Shown: in pieces, positions 30,630 to 38,664 of the stretch
Layout of the letters: every line of letters begins with the position of its first letter
Numbering within the stretch: position 1 is the stretch's first letter
DNA from: Butyrivibrio sp.
GTDB taxonomy: Bacteria; Bacillota; Clostridia; Lachnospirales; Lachnospiraceae
Length of the DNA stretch: 38,664 nt
Assembly (NCBI RefSeq): GCF_017940685.1
Contig: NZ_JAGAYD010000211.1
Location: 1-38,664 of the forward strand
Direction of reading: 5' to 3'
Translations under genes and position numbers: made by a program
Notes under the pieces: model-generated
Database searches by the model: none
The model's input: the letters and a program-made list of their open reading frames with translations, nothing else
Told to the model about the DNA's origin: nothing

Positions 30630-33317
30630 TTATTTTTTTCTTTTTCCAAATGGAATGTCAAAATCATCTCCTGTCGTAAAGTCGAGGTCAAATGCTTTAA
30701 GGTCGTATTTGGTTTTGCTTTCCGGCTTTTCAATATCTTTATTCTCAGCATCTTTTGCCACAGTTTCATCTGCAGCTTCTTCTGAACCAGTATCTTCCCG
30801 GACATCTTCTTTTATGTCATCTGCATTTGCATCTTCCTCTTCATCTTCTATTTCTGACTTATGAACCGCCTTTTCCCTGTCTCTTATTTCCGATGCCAGG
30901 CAATAAATAAGGAAGATCATGCAAAGGATCACACCAATTCCTGTGGTAATCAGGCTCTCCATCAAATATGGATAAACCACTCTGATAATCGTGTTTCCGC
31001 TTCCAACAACCAAAAGATTGTTATCCTCACTTAATGCTTTATCAGACCTGAATATGTCCTGATAAGCAATCCCGGTATTAAGATCGTCAACAGGGCTGTT
31101 TATCATCAAACCATTTAGAAATGACGAAACTTCAATTGGATATATTTCCTTATCCGGAAGGATCGCTGGCTCCATTCCCATTACCCACTGCATGATCTTT
31201 TCAGCATGGGAGTCCCTTGTTATATAGTAATAAAAAGGAATATTAAGTCCTATGTAGCATACATTCTCATTGATGCCTGATCCAAAGAACGCCAGCTCAA
31301 TATTGTTGTCGTAAATTGTTCCCCTTACGTCCTTAAGACCATTTAAGTAGTAGGTTATCCACTTTGAATATCCTCTTGGGAACAGGTCGCAGTCCATTTC
31401 TCCAAAATCCTGGGTATACAGTATTGGGTAGCCATTCTCAAACTGTATCACGTTACAGGTTACTCCAAGGAAAGTCTTGGTTCTGGTATCCCTGTCTTCT
31501 GGCATGCCATCTGCCAGTATTACTACCCTTACACCATTTTCAGAGAGCTTTCTTACAAGATTTTCTGCCGCAATCCTGTCATCATAATAAAAGCCTGAAA
31601 GATACACAGTCTTATACTTTGAAAGCTCCTCATAACTGTAGTGGTCCAAATACTCATCACTGGTTTCCCTGATATTTGGGAAGGCCAGTGACAGAGAATA
31701 TGCACTATATCCGATACCTATGGCATCGTAGTCAGTCTTAGTTCCATAATATGTATCGATCCCGGAAAGATGATAAAGCATGTATCTGCTGTTTTCATAA
31801 AGAAAGTCGTAGTTACACTCTTCTGCAGCCTTATCAAGCTTTACAAGGCTCTTTTCTCCGTAGGGAACCTGCTCTTTGTCAATGATAACAGTGTCAGCTC
31901 CTAAAGTTATGCATCTGTCAAACAGATAACCATAGTACTCATCATTAAGAGCCATGTTGAGTCTTCTGGTATTATCGCTTGTAACAGCGGTCTCATACTT
32001 TTGCCCAAAGACTTGCTGGACACCATCTGGCCCATAGCCAAGAGCAAACACACCTTCTCCTGGAAGTTCTCCAAGGTCAATAAAGGCAACTCTCTGTTTT
32101 GTCAGCTCTTTTGCTTCTTTTATGAGAGTTCTTTCGGACAGCTCAACAATCCTCTGACCTGGCTGCCTGCCATTTCCATAGCCGTAAATCCAGTAAAGAG
32201 AAGGTATAGAATCAACAGCAATAAGTAAAACAAATACTAAAAGTATCCATTTTCTTAGTTTCTCCCAATAAATTGTTCCAAGAAGAACAAAGCATGCAGC
32301 CCCCGGAAGAAGCATCAGCATCCAAAGCATCTCCGCTCCTGGGATTATGCGGATCATAAGATATGCTGTAGAACCGGTCAAAAGAACTGTCAGTACAGCA
32401 CAGATATACATGGGAGCAGATTTTTTGTTACTTACCATTATTCCAAGTATGGCGATGATAACCAGCGAAAGCCCAAAATAAGCTGCTTCCGGCGAATTAA
32501 TCCTATATACAGGATTTAAAGTGATCAAAATACTCTGGAAGAAATTACCAGCCTTATCAAGCTTTTCAAAGTCATAGCCTCCTATCAGCATAGGAACTGT
32601 ATAGATTCCGCAGATAAGGAATGAAATAAAGAAGCTTACAAAAACCTTGATCATTCTTCTTCGGTTCCTAAAATAAAGGCGCTGCAAAAGCATATAGATA
32701 CATACAAGAAGAAAATGAAGAAGTGCTGTTCCAGTATGTGACAGGATCATAAGGCAACTAAAGAGCATTATTGCCACCAGGTCTTTAAACCTGTTACTGC
32801 CAAGATATTCTGATACAGCTAAAAGAAATGCCGGAATTAAAAAAACACAAAGAGCCATGGCTAAATTGCCCTGGCTAAATAAAACATAGATATTGACTGG
32901 AAGAAAATACCAGATGATGCCAAATACTGCTCCGGTTATAGGCCTTTTCTTTTTAAACCCAATAGTGGTCCATATTATCTGCCCCAGAACAAATAAAAGA
33001 ATGCAGTAATAGATGTAAGCTATGTATACCTGCCCACCTGAGTACATCTCACATAAAGCAAGTAGAACCGCAGAAAGAGGCGCAATATACCTAAGGGGCT
33101 GAATGCCGTTGTACCAGTAGCTATTATAAAGAGGGTAATAATCATCTCTTACAATAGACTTATAGAGCATATCTCCCCTGAAAAGGTGATAATAAGCATC
33201 CTGTCCACTGGGATAAAGACCGTTTAAAACAATAAACTCCCAAAGAAGAAAAGAAATCCCAAAAAGCGATGCGATGGTTATTAAGATTGCTAGTAGCCCT
33301 GGTATTTTACTCTTCAT
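30630..33317 (-). CDS. Large polytopic membrane protein, 6-pyruvoyl-tetrahydropterin synthase-related domain
   Basis: This 895-residue protein has about a dozen membrane helices in its first 400 residues (starting about 7-27), a soluble extracytoplasmic region (about 400-810, including ISGIDTYYGTKTDYDAIGIG), a late membrane helix (about 785-810) and a very acidic cytoplasmic tail (about 815-895). It resembles the PTPS_related membrane proteins (PF10131), which look like GT-C-type polyprenol-linked glycosyltransferases; activity is unproven. Its ATG overlaps the end of the PTPS-like gene by 11 bases. Position in the XrtG operon suggests a role in surface glycan or protein decoration. Confidence 0.72.
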   Translation of the reverse strand: MKSKIPGLLAILITIASLFGISFLLWEFIVLNGLYPSGQDAYYHLFRGDMLYKSIVRDDYYPLYNSYWYNGIQPLRYIAPLSAVLLALCEMYSGGQVYIAYIYYCILLFVLGQIIWTTIGFKKKRPITGAVFGIIWYFLPVNIYVLFSQGNLAMALCVFLIPAFLLAVSEYLGSNRFKDLVAIMLFSCLMILSHTGTALLHFLLVCIYMLLQRLYFRNRRRMIKVFVSFFISFLICGIYTVPMLIGGYDFEKLDKAGNFFQSILITLNPVYRINSPEAAYFGLSLVIIAILGIMVSNKKSAPMYICAVLTVLLTGSTAYLMIRIIPGAEMLWMLMLLPGAACFVLLGTIYWEKLRKWILLVFVLLIAVDSIPSLYWIYGYGNGRQPGQRIVELSERTLIKEAKELTKQRVAFIDLGELPGEGVFALGYGPDGVQQVFGQKYETAVTSDNTRRLNMALNDEYYGYLFDRCITLGADTVIIDKEQVPYGEKSLVKLDKAAEECNYDFLYENSRYMLYHLSGIDTYYGTKTDYDAIGIGYSAYSLSLAFPNIRETSDEYLDHYSYEELSKYKTVYLSGFYYDDRIAAENLVRKLSENGVRVVILADGMPEDRDTRTKTFLGVTCNVIQFENGYPILYTQDFGEMDCDLFPRGYSKWITYYLNGLKDVRGTIYDNNIELAFFGSGINENVCYIGLNIPFYYYITRDSHAEKIMQWVMGMEPAILPDKEIYPIEVSSFLNGLMINSPVDDLNTGIAYQDIFRSDKALSEDNNLLVVGSGNTIIRVVYPYLMESLITTGIGVILCMIFLIYCLASEIRDREKAVHKSEIEDEEEDANADDIKEDVREDTGSEEAADETVAKDAENKDIEKPESKTKYDLKAFDLDFTTGDDFDIPFGKRKK

Positions 33318-33774
33318 CTAAACTCTCTTCCACGATGGAATGTACTATATTATTAAGAGCCGTGTTCATGTGCTCTTTTATATCATTTAAATACTCATCT
33401 CTTCCCCTGAAGGAATACACATAGGTTCTTGATGGGGTCTCACTGGCTTCGATTTTAATCAGAAGTCCGCCAATCTTTTTTATCTCCTCGTAAAAAATAG
33501 GTGCAAAGTAATCCAGCATATTCTCAAGAGTCGGGATTATGGTATCAAAGGGCTTAATATCATTAAGGAGCTTGTCCTGAAAAGGCTCCAAAAAATCATC
33601 GATTGCCTTCTCAAAGTCAAGGAACATGATGAACTTGTCCTTATCAACCAAAAGCTCTATGGCAAACTCCCAGGTATGGGGATGACTCTCACCCTTTTTG
33701 CCATTAAAGATCACATAGTGATTGGCGTTTAAGTACAATTTGAACTTATATTCTCTAAGTGCATCGTTACGCAA
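33307..33774 (-). CDS. Stand-alone 6-pyruvoyl-tetrahydropterin synthase-like protein of exosortase G loci
   Basis: This 155-residue PTPS-fold protein keeps the zinc His set (H19 in NANHY, H31 and H33 in SHPHTW), the PTxEN-like motif PTLENMLDYF and the Glu of SETPSR. The catalytic Cys normally near the first His pair appears to be missing, so the usual pterin chemistry is doubtful. I recall a PTPS-related family (TIGR03112) that travels with XrtG and its glycosyltransferase. Start is TTG 33774 with AGAGG seven bases upstream. It lies between the GGDEF-like and membrane protein genes. Confidence 0.78.
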   Translation of the reverse strand: MRNDALREYKFKLYLNANHYVIFNGKKGESHPHTWEFAIELLVDKDKFIMFLDFEKAIDDFLEPFQDKLLNDIKPFDTIIPTLENMLDYFAPIFYEEIKKIGGLLIKIEASETPSRTYVYSFRGRDEYLNDIKEHMNTALNNIVHSIVEESLDEE

Positions 33775-33785
33775 CTTTCTACCTC

Positions 33786-34949
33786 TTAAGATTTATCTTC
33801 TTTTGATCTAAATCTTGATTCCGTTCTGGAATCCGGCCTCATTGGCTTATCACCAGAGATCATGGACACGATCTCTGGGTTACCCATGGCTCTCATTGTC
33901 CTGTCGTAAACCATTTTTATATCCAGCCTTGACCTTGCAGTTTCAACTGACAAAAGCTCTGCATCAGCCTTAACTTTCTTTGCTATATCTTTTGCTTTAT
34001 CATTGTCACATTTAACAGACATGATAAGCGCCAGATGGTTCTTGCCATCATAGAATTTGATATCTCTTTTCCCAAAGAGAATGCAGTTGGCTCCAAAGAA
34101 ATTGGATACTGTTTCCTTCTGGCCATACCTGAATGCAATAAAAGAAATAGGAAAAGCCTTGATCTGCTTCTTGTATTCTTCAAGGAACTTTTCAATGGCA
34201 GTAAAATTAAAGAGATTTAGCCTGTTGTCATAGATCTCATCTCTTACCATCTTTTCATTAAGAACTTCTATTACATTGTTGGCCTCTTTAAGATCAGCCT
34301 CAGTTGAATACACCTTTTTCTTATTTTTGTTACTTCCGATTGCTAGTACGATCGGGAGTACAAAGATTGCAGAATAGGCTACTACAAATATGATGATAAG
34401 TTCCATCTTTGATCCAAGGAACTTGTTGTTATCAAGAAGTACTGTGGTATTGGTCAAAAGACATATCCTGTACTGTTCACCTTCATAGTCAAACAGAGCG
34501 CCGCTGGCAATATATTCCTTATTGTCCAAGAATATCCTCTCGTGCTTAACCTTATTGAGCTCCAAGTCATTTATGAAGCCCATTGAAGAGTCTGTTGTAT
34601 AGTAGGAATTTGCTGTAAGGGCTTGATATCTGTTGGTTTCAAGAGCATCCTTTACATACAGCATTGTCTGGTCTTTAGAAAATGTCCAGTATCTGTTGGA
34701 GGAAGAATCCAAAGTACTTAAGATACTTTCTATGATCTCCTGATCTGTCCTGTTCTCCTTAAGGTTGATCTGATCTATAACCAGCTGAACATAGCTGTCC
34801 TGCTGAGTTGCACAGACATCCAGTATTCCATCCTCATATCTTTGCATCTCAAAGTAGGTCAGAGCAACAAATGCCGTGACCACAAGGAGCATCGCTATTA
34901 AGATAAGTGGAATACTTACTAGTCCGCTTTTTTCCTTAGTCTTGTTCAT
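33786..34949 (-). CDS. Two-TM sensor-like protein with degenerate GGDEF-like domain, XrtG operon
   Basis: This 387-residue protein has membrane helices at about 13-33 and 188-210 enclosing an extracytoplasmic domain (about 35-185), the topology of a sensor. The C-terminal domain (about 235-365) resembles a GGDEF fold: LNLFNFTAIEKFLEEY fits the start of a GGDEF domain, but the active-site position reads YDGKNHLAL, so diguanylate cyclase activity is unlikely. The last roughly 25 residues are polar and basic. Its ATG overlaps the glycosyltransferase stop as ATGA. Function is unknown; it may recruit or regulate the adjacent glycosyltransferase. Confidence 0.6.
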   Translation of the reverse strand: MNKTKEKSGLVSIPLILIAMLLVVTAFVALTYFEMQRYEDGILDVCATQQDSYVQLVIDQINLKENRTDQEIIESILSTLDSSSNRYWTFSKDQTMLYVKDALETNRYQALTANSYYTTDSSMGFINDLELNKVKHERIFLDNKEYIASGALFDYEGEQYRICLLTNTTVLLDNNKFLGSKMELIIIFVVAYSAIFVLPIVLAIGSNKNKKKVYSTEADLKEANNVIEVLNEKMVRDEIYDNRLNLFNFTAIEKFLEEYKKQIKAFPISFIAFRYGQKETVSNFFGANCILFGKRDIKFYDGKNHLALIMSVKCDNDKAKDIAKKVKADAELLSVETARSRLDIKMVYDRTMRAMGNPEIVSMISGDKPMRPDSRTESRFRSKEDKS

Positions 34950-36307
34950 GATTCGTTCATAAAATGATAGAGCTTTGAGTTTAAAAGAGATATCTTCTTC
35001 ATATCATCTTTTACAACAGCTTTATACTCTTCTACTTCCTCCGTAAAGGTCTTGGTCTTCCAGGCACTGGTGGTATTCATGCTGTTGAAAATACCGGTAA
35101 GTCTGATAAAGAATGTCAGCATATTAAATAGTGGCAAAATTGGAATAGCCCACCAAAGCGACTTGTAGTATTTTTGGATGTCCGGAAACTCTCTTAGGAA
35201 TATGCTGATGGACCAAAAATACAAATAGGCGATGACCACATAAATAAGCATTATAAGAGCGCTTGAAAGCAGGATCATCTTGGTTGAAAAGTCCATAAAG
35301 TACAGACACACAAGGGCAAGTATCCAGACAATCCTGGGGAATGCAAAGGTGTGGTCGTACAAAAGAGTTCGTACGTTAACATCTTTAAGCATCCTGCTTG
35401 GGCGAAAAGCCTTGGAATCAAACATATTGGCAACTTCCAAGGATCCCCTTTGCCATCTCTGCCTCTGGGTATAGAGCTTATTCATGCCTTCTATAGGGCC
35501 AACAAAATAGATCGCATTATCGCAAAGCTTAACCTTCTGTCCCATCAGATATCTCATCTGAAATGTTATCTGGGTGTCCTCAGCGATAGTATTAGTGTTA
35601 TACATTCTGGACTTTAGAACTGTTGATTTTCTAAAAGCAGAAAACGCACCCGAAAGGGTGTAGATTTCATTCTTTTCAGAGGCGTAGCTCCTTCCTGCAA
35701 GAAAAGCCTGTGCATACTCAACAAACTCTATCTGGCGAAGGAGTCTTGAAAAGAAATGCTTATACTCTTCGATCTGCTGCGGAATAGTCAGGATTGCACC
35801 TGTCATGCAGCCTATAGATGAATCAGACTCAAACACATCTATCATGTTTTTTAGTGCATCTTTTTCAAGAGCTCCGTCTGAGTCTATATTTATTATGTAT
35901 TTACCGGTGCTGTTATAAAGAGCAAGGTTAAGGGCTCTGCTCTTTCCCTGTCTGGCATTTAGCCACTGCATCCTGATTGTCGGAAATTCCTTCTGTGCTT
36001 CAGTGTACACATGAAAAGAATCGTCCTTGGTCCTGTTGTTTACCAGATATACTCTTATTTTCGAATCGTCGTAGCTTGAGTCATGTATGGATTTAATGCA
36101 CTCCCTAAGTGAATCATAGGAGTTGTAAACAGGCACAATAAGAGAAATCTCAGGATATGCAAGAGGGGGCTTTGGATGGTAATTACGTATACGCTTTTTT
36201 ATCAGCGTAATGGCACTTCCAATTGAAGGTATTATCTCCATTATGAAAGGGATAATTACCCAGGCGCCCCAGAATATGAAGGAATTAAAAAAAGTACTGA
36301 TACCCAT
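34946..36307 (-). CDS. Exosortase G-associated family 2 glycosyltransferase
   Basis: This 453-residue membrane-bound processive GT2 enzyme has an N-terminal helix (about 8-28), then the GT-A domain with PEISLIVPVYNSYDS (about 52-66), the nucleotide-sugar/metal motif DSDG (142-145), the ED pair at 243-244 (IAEDTQITFQ) and QRQRWQRG (281-288), the Q/RxxRW motif of processive synthases. Three or four C-terminal helices follow. It fits the XrtG-associated glycosyltransferase family (TIGR03111). It starts three bases after XrtG; the sugar donor cannot be read from sequence. Confidence 0.9.
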   Translation of the reverse strand: MGISTFFNSFIFWGAWVIIPFIMEIIPSIGSAITLIKKRIRNYHPKPPLAYPEISLIVPVYNSYDSLRECIKSIHDSSYDDSKIRVYLVNNRTKDDSFHVYTEAQKEFPTIRMQWLNARQGKSRALNLALYNSTGKYIINIDSDGALEKDALKNMIDVFESDSSIGCMTGAILTIPQQIEEYKHFFSRLLRQIEFVEYAQAFLAGRSYASEKNEIYTLSGAFSAFRKSTVLKSRMYNTNTIAEDTQITFQMRYLMGQKVKLCDNAIYFVGPIEGMNKLYTQRQRWQRGSLEVANMFDSKAFRPSRMLKDVNVRTLLYDHTFAFPRIVWILALVCLYFMDFSTKMILLSSALIMLIYVVIAYLYFWSISIFLREFPDIQKYYKSLWWAIPILPLFNMLTFFIRLTGIFNSMNTTSAWKTKTFTEEVEEYKAVVKDDMKKISLLNSKLYHFMNES

Positions 36308-36309
36308 AT

Positions 36310-37002
36310 TTATTTATCTTCCTTTTGCTCATTCTCCTTAGGAGCGTCAGTTTTTTCTTTATCATAGGAGAAGCTTCCAACCTTCATCCTTACAACCTGT
36401 GATTTGGTAAATACATAGAAGTACAAAACCACTGTTGCTGCGTAGAAGAATATTCTGCCTACATAGGTGTGGGCTATGTAGTACATCTGCTCTCCACCAA
36501 AATGGATCATAGTAGCTATTATTATGATCCTTAAAGCGTTTGCAAGAATTATATAGATCACACCAACTGCCGAAAGGATTGCTCTTTCAGAAATTGTGTA
36601 CACCTTGAAAAATGCCAGGATCGCAATATATACCATGATCTCAATGATACCTGAGCACTCAAAATCAATCTGAAGTGTCATGGAGCCGCCTTGTGTCTCA
36701 ACAAAAATGATACCATACTTGAAAAAGGCTGAAAAGAAGCCTGTTACACGGCCAAAGAGTCCCGCAAGAGCAGCAACTATCCTGGCTAAAGGCATGGTGG
36801 CAATGGGACGAAGAAATATCATCATAAGAATAAACAGACCACCCATTCCTATGGTTATGAATGCAGCCTGATTTTTTACTTTATAGAATATCCTAAGATT
36901 GAGAAGCCAGATAATTACAAGGACTATGAAGATTATAAGTTTTGTAGTACTTGACGGATTGATGGTTGAAAGAAAAGCAGATATACGTGATGTAATAGGC
37001 AT
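36310..37002 (-). CDS. xrtG: XrtG, exosortase-family sorting enzyme of Gram-positive bacteria
   Basis: This 230-residue membrane protein has about six to seven helices and the exosortase catalytic triad: Cys116 (DFECSGIIEI), Arg158 (NALRI) and His178 (YIAHTYVGR). This fits exosortase family protein XrtG (TIGR03110), thought to cleave and anchor proteins with a Firmicu-CTERM signal. ATG 37002 follows GGAGG by six bases; the ORF extension to 37029 overlaps that site. A hydrophilic Lys/Glu-rich tail (about 210-230) ends the protein. It is the first gene of the operon, just downstream of a candidate substrate gene. Confidence 0.9.
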   Translation of the reverse strand: MPITSRISAFLSTINPSSTTKLIIFIVLVIIWLLNLRIFYKVKNQAAFITIGMGGLFILMMIFLRPIATMPLARIVAALAGLFGRVTGFFSAFFKYGIIFVETQGGSMTLQIDFECSGIIEIMVYIAILAFFKVYTISERAILSAVGVIYIILANALRIIIIATMIHFGGEQMYYIAHTYVGRIFFYAATVVLYFYVFTKSQVVRMKVGSFSYDKEKTDAPKENEQKEDK

Positions 37003-37039
37003 GGTAAACCTCCGTACCTTAGTTCTCAATTTATATTAT

Positions 37040-37067
37040 ATACTATTATCCGTAACATTATTGCCAA
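37040..37067 (-). promoter_or_regulatory. Candidate sigmaA promoter for the xrtG operon
   Basis: On the minus strand: TTGGCA (5 of 6), 16-base spacer, TAGTAT (4 of 6), between the upstream terminator and the xrtG ribosome binding site. An overlapping TATAAT (37040-37035) is a better -10 but has no -35 at good spacing. Confidence 0.3.
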
Positions 37068-37091
37068 CATTCTGTGAAATGTTTATAAAGA

Positions 37092-37153
37092 CAAAAAAAC
37101 ACCGGGAAGGTTTCGTTGACCTTTTGGGGATCAAAGAAAACCATTCCCAGTGT
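37092..37153 (-). terminator. Rho-independent terminator between the Firmicu-CTERM gene and xrtG
   Basis: On the minus strand ACACTGGGAATGGTTT pairs with AAACCTTCCCGGTGT (one T.G wobble, one bulged T), loop about 23 bases, followed by seven Ts. It lies about 20 bases after the stop of the surface protein gene. Confidence 0.82.
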
Positions 37154-37175
37154 CTGCAAATTCTAGCCTGATATA

Positions 37176-38664
37176 TTAAAATATGAATTTCTTTTTTATA
37201 ACAAATGGAACAGCTGCGCTAAGAAGACACATTGCAGCTCCGCCCCATGGACCTGTGCTTGTTCCCGCGCAGGTAACAAGTTGTTGTCCAATCCTTCCAT
37301 ATTTTGTCGATACAGTTTTGACATCTGTCGCATCTATACCATATCTTTCTGCCAGCTTAACAGTATTTACATACCATTCCATTTCCTGCTGTGTGTCAGT
37401 AATATTTATAGTCGCTTTTCCATAGCAGACATCAGCTCCTACAAGTTCATTTATATTTTTACTTGCGCCCCATGCATCTAAAGAGAAAATATAATATTCA
37501 TAGCTGCCATTTTCAAGTCCTTGGCTCTGAGGATTCCAATCTATATTGCCACTGGCATCAACTGTTACAAGTCTCATCCCCAATGCGTGGCTCCAGTCAT
37601 TATTTACAAGCACAGAAACAGCCTGAGTGTATTCGCCGCCTCTCTCATTTAAATGAGCAGGCATCTGTGTTGTGCAGTATCCGTAAATATTTTCACTCTG
37701 GTCATTATACTGCTTGGCTTCTCCATCCACAACAACCTCCTGAGTTCCAGGTGTTGCATATTGGATAAGAGTTGATGGATAGTAGGTCCAGTCATCTGAA
37801 TTACCATCATAGGTTATACCTACAGGAGATGCTATTTCTCCAGTATCTCCATATCCTGAAAGTGAAGAATCCTCCATGTAAAGCCCAAATGAAAGGCCAC
37901 CAGTATTTGCAGGCAGTTCGCTTATCGGAATTGCGATCTCCCACTGACTTCCCTGATGAACTGCATCATATCCATTGGCAGCTACAACAGCGCCATCCTG
38001 TGTGAGCTGTATCAGCATTCTGTTTCCAAGATCAGTTAAGATCTCAAACTTACCGTTGTGATTAGGACCTGCCCATGTAGCTGAATTATTACCATCATCT
38101 TTTATGTAGATATAAACATATCCTCTGTCAGAATCGATAACCCACGCTACAGACTCAACATTATGATCACCTTCGGGCTCTTTTAAGTCATACTTGGTTA
38201 CCGCATCCCAGTCATTAAAGTTTCCATCAAGTCCAATGCCGTCGTAAACTGCATCAGGGTCATTGGTTGATACATCTTCAATGGCTTCTCCATTTACGCT
38301 TGTAGAATAATTCTGGCTGCTTACTGTAAAGTCCTGACTTGCAAAATATGAAGCAGGAATAGAAATGTTCAGTGTAAGTGTATCTGCCTGATCAGAAGTT
38401 TCAGAAACAGAAAATCCCGGAATATCTGACCAGTTATCTCCGTGAACACCCTTGTTGTAATCAATAATGATCTGCTGCGTTGTACCATCTGGATAGGTTA
38501 TTGTAAGAGGATAATTCTGCCAGGTATGTTCCCACTCATTAGTGCTCTTAGTCTTATAGGAAATAGTTACTGTCTGTCCATCAGTAACTGCCTTGACCCC
38601 CATCACATCTTCTATCGCACCATTTGACCAGCTCTCTGACTGAATTTCAGGTTCTCTTCTTTCA
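37176..38664 (-). CDS. Firmicu-CTERM surface protein, 5'-truncated, candidate XrtG substrate
   Basis: The frame is open to the window edge; codons before the GTG/ATG at 38606 continue in frame (E-R-R-E-P-E-I-Q-S...), so only the C-terminal 495 or so residues are seen. The visible part has a beta-rich domain, a CBM9-like domain around DGNFNDWDAVTKYDL with VYIYIKDDG, a second beta domain (from about GNSDDWTYYP), and a C-terminal tail: GTSTGPWGG, a hydrophobic helix and basic KKK. This three-part tail fits the Firmicu-CTERM sorting signal (TIGR04145) recognised by XrtG, and xrtG is the next gene downstream. The protein is expected to be exported and surface-attached; its ligand is unknown. Confidence 0.85.
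   Translation of the reverse strand, partial: ERREPEIQSESWSNGAIEDVMGVKAVTDGQTVTISYKTKSTNEWEHTWQNYPLTITYPDGTTQQIIIDYNKGVHGDNWSDIPGFSVSETSDQADTLTLNISIPASYFASQDFTVSSQNYSTSVNGEAIEDVSTNDPDAVYDGIGLDGNFNDWDAVTKYDLKEPEGDHNVESVAWVIDSDRGYVYIYIKDDGNNSATWAGPNHNGKFEILTDLGNRMLIQLTQDGAVVAANGYDAVHQGSQWEIAIPISELPANTGGLSFGLYMEDSSLSGYGDTGEIASPVGITYDGNSDDWTYYPSTLIQYATPGTQEVVVDGEAKQYNDQSENIYGYCTTQMPAHLNERGGEYTQAVSVLVNNDWSHALGMRLVTVDASGNIDWNPQSQGLENGSYEYYIFSLDAWGASKNINELVGADVCYGKATINITDTQQEMEWYVNTVKLAERYGIDATDVKTVSTKYGRIGQQLVTCAGTSTGPWGGAAMCLLSAAVPFVIKKKFIF

Noticed and set aside
33307-33774. Functional 6-pyruvoyl-tetrahydropterin synthase (QueD-like) role
   Set aside because: The usual catalytic Cys is not seen and the context is an exosortase operon rather than queuosine or folate genes.

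Overview
The window looks like chromosome of a motile, fibre-degrading Lachnospiraceae bacterium, most likely Butyrivibrio or a close relative. This rests on the Clostridia-type flagellar gene order with FliY and a YlxF/MotE-like protein, CodY, strong AGGAGG ribosome binding sites, a GH9 cellulase and an XrtG/Firmicu-CTERM cluster. The genus is inference. Every gene I can support lies on the minus strand, so transcription runs from high to low coordinates. I see no tRNA, rRNA, CRISPR array or transposase gene.

From high to low coordinates there are four regions. (1) About 38664-30630 is an exosortase-G region. It holds a 5'-truncated surface protein with a C-terminal Firmicu-CTERM-like signal, a terminator, then a tightly overlapping operon: XrtG exosortase, processive family 2 glycosyltransferase, two-TM protein with a degenerate GGDEF-like domain, stand-alone PTPS-like protein, and a large polytopic PTPS-related membrane protein. 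(2) About 30560-25304 is a nickel/redox cassette. A near-consensus sigmaA promoter carrying a 9-bp dyad drives a Trp-rich membrane protein (DUF5692-like), hypB, hypA and a 953-residue multi-[4Fe-4S]/FAD/NAD(P) oxidoreductase. No hydrogenase or urease structural gene is present. (3) About 25300-22001 starts with a long GACGGTTCT palindromic repeat, followed by topA and codY, each with a recognisable promoter and terminator. A CodY-box-like site lies upstream of codY. (4) About 22000-1 is a flagellar cluster in the same relative position as in Bacillus subtilis (codY then flgB). Its order is flgB-flgC-fliE-fliF-fliG-fliH-fliI-fliJ-motE-like-GH9 cellulase | terminator | fliK-flgD-TIGR02530 protein-37-aa ORF-flgE | terminator | motA-motB-fliL-fliM-fliY-fliO-fliP (cut by the window edge).

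The flagellar genes encode the rod, MS ring, rotor/switch, export ATPase complex, hook and stator, ending at the export gate. Internal terminators and SigD-like promoters divide the cluster into at least three transcription units: basal body and export, hook, and motor/switch. The most unusual elements are a membrane-anchored GH9 cellulase translated 19 bp downstream of a flagellar gene, a 1160-residue hook protein with a roughly 650-residue insertion, the DUF5692-HypB-HypA-oxidoreductase cassette, and the exosortase G locus with its neighbouring candidate substrate.
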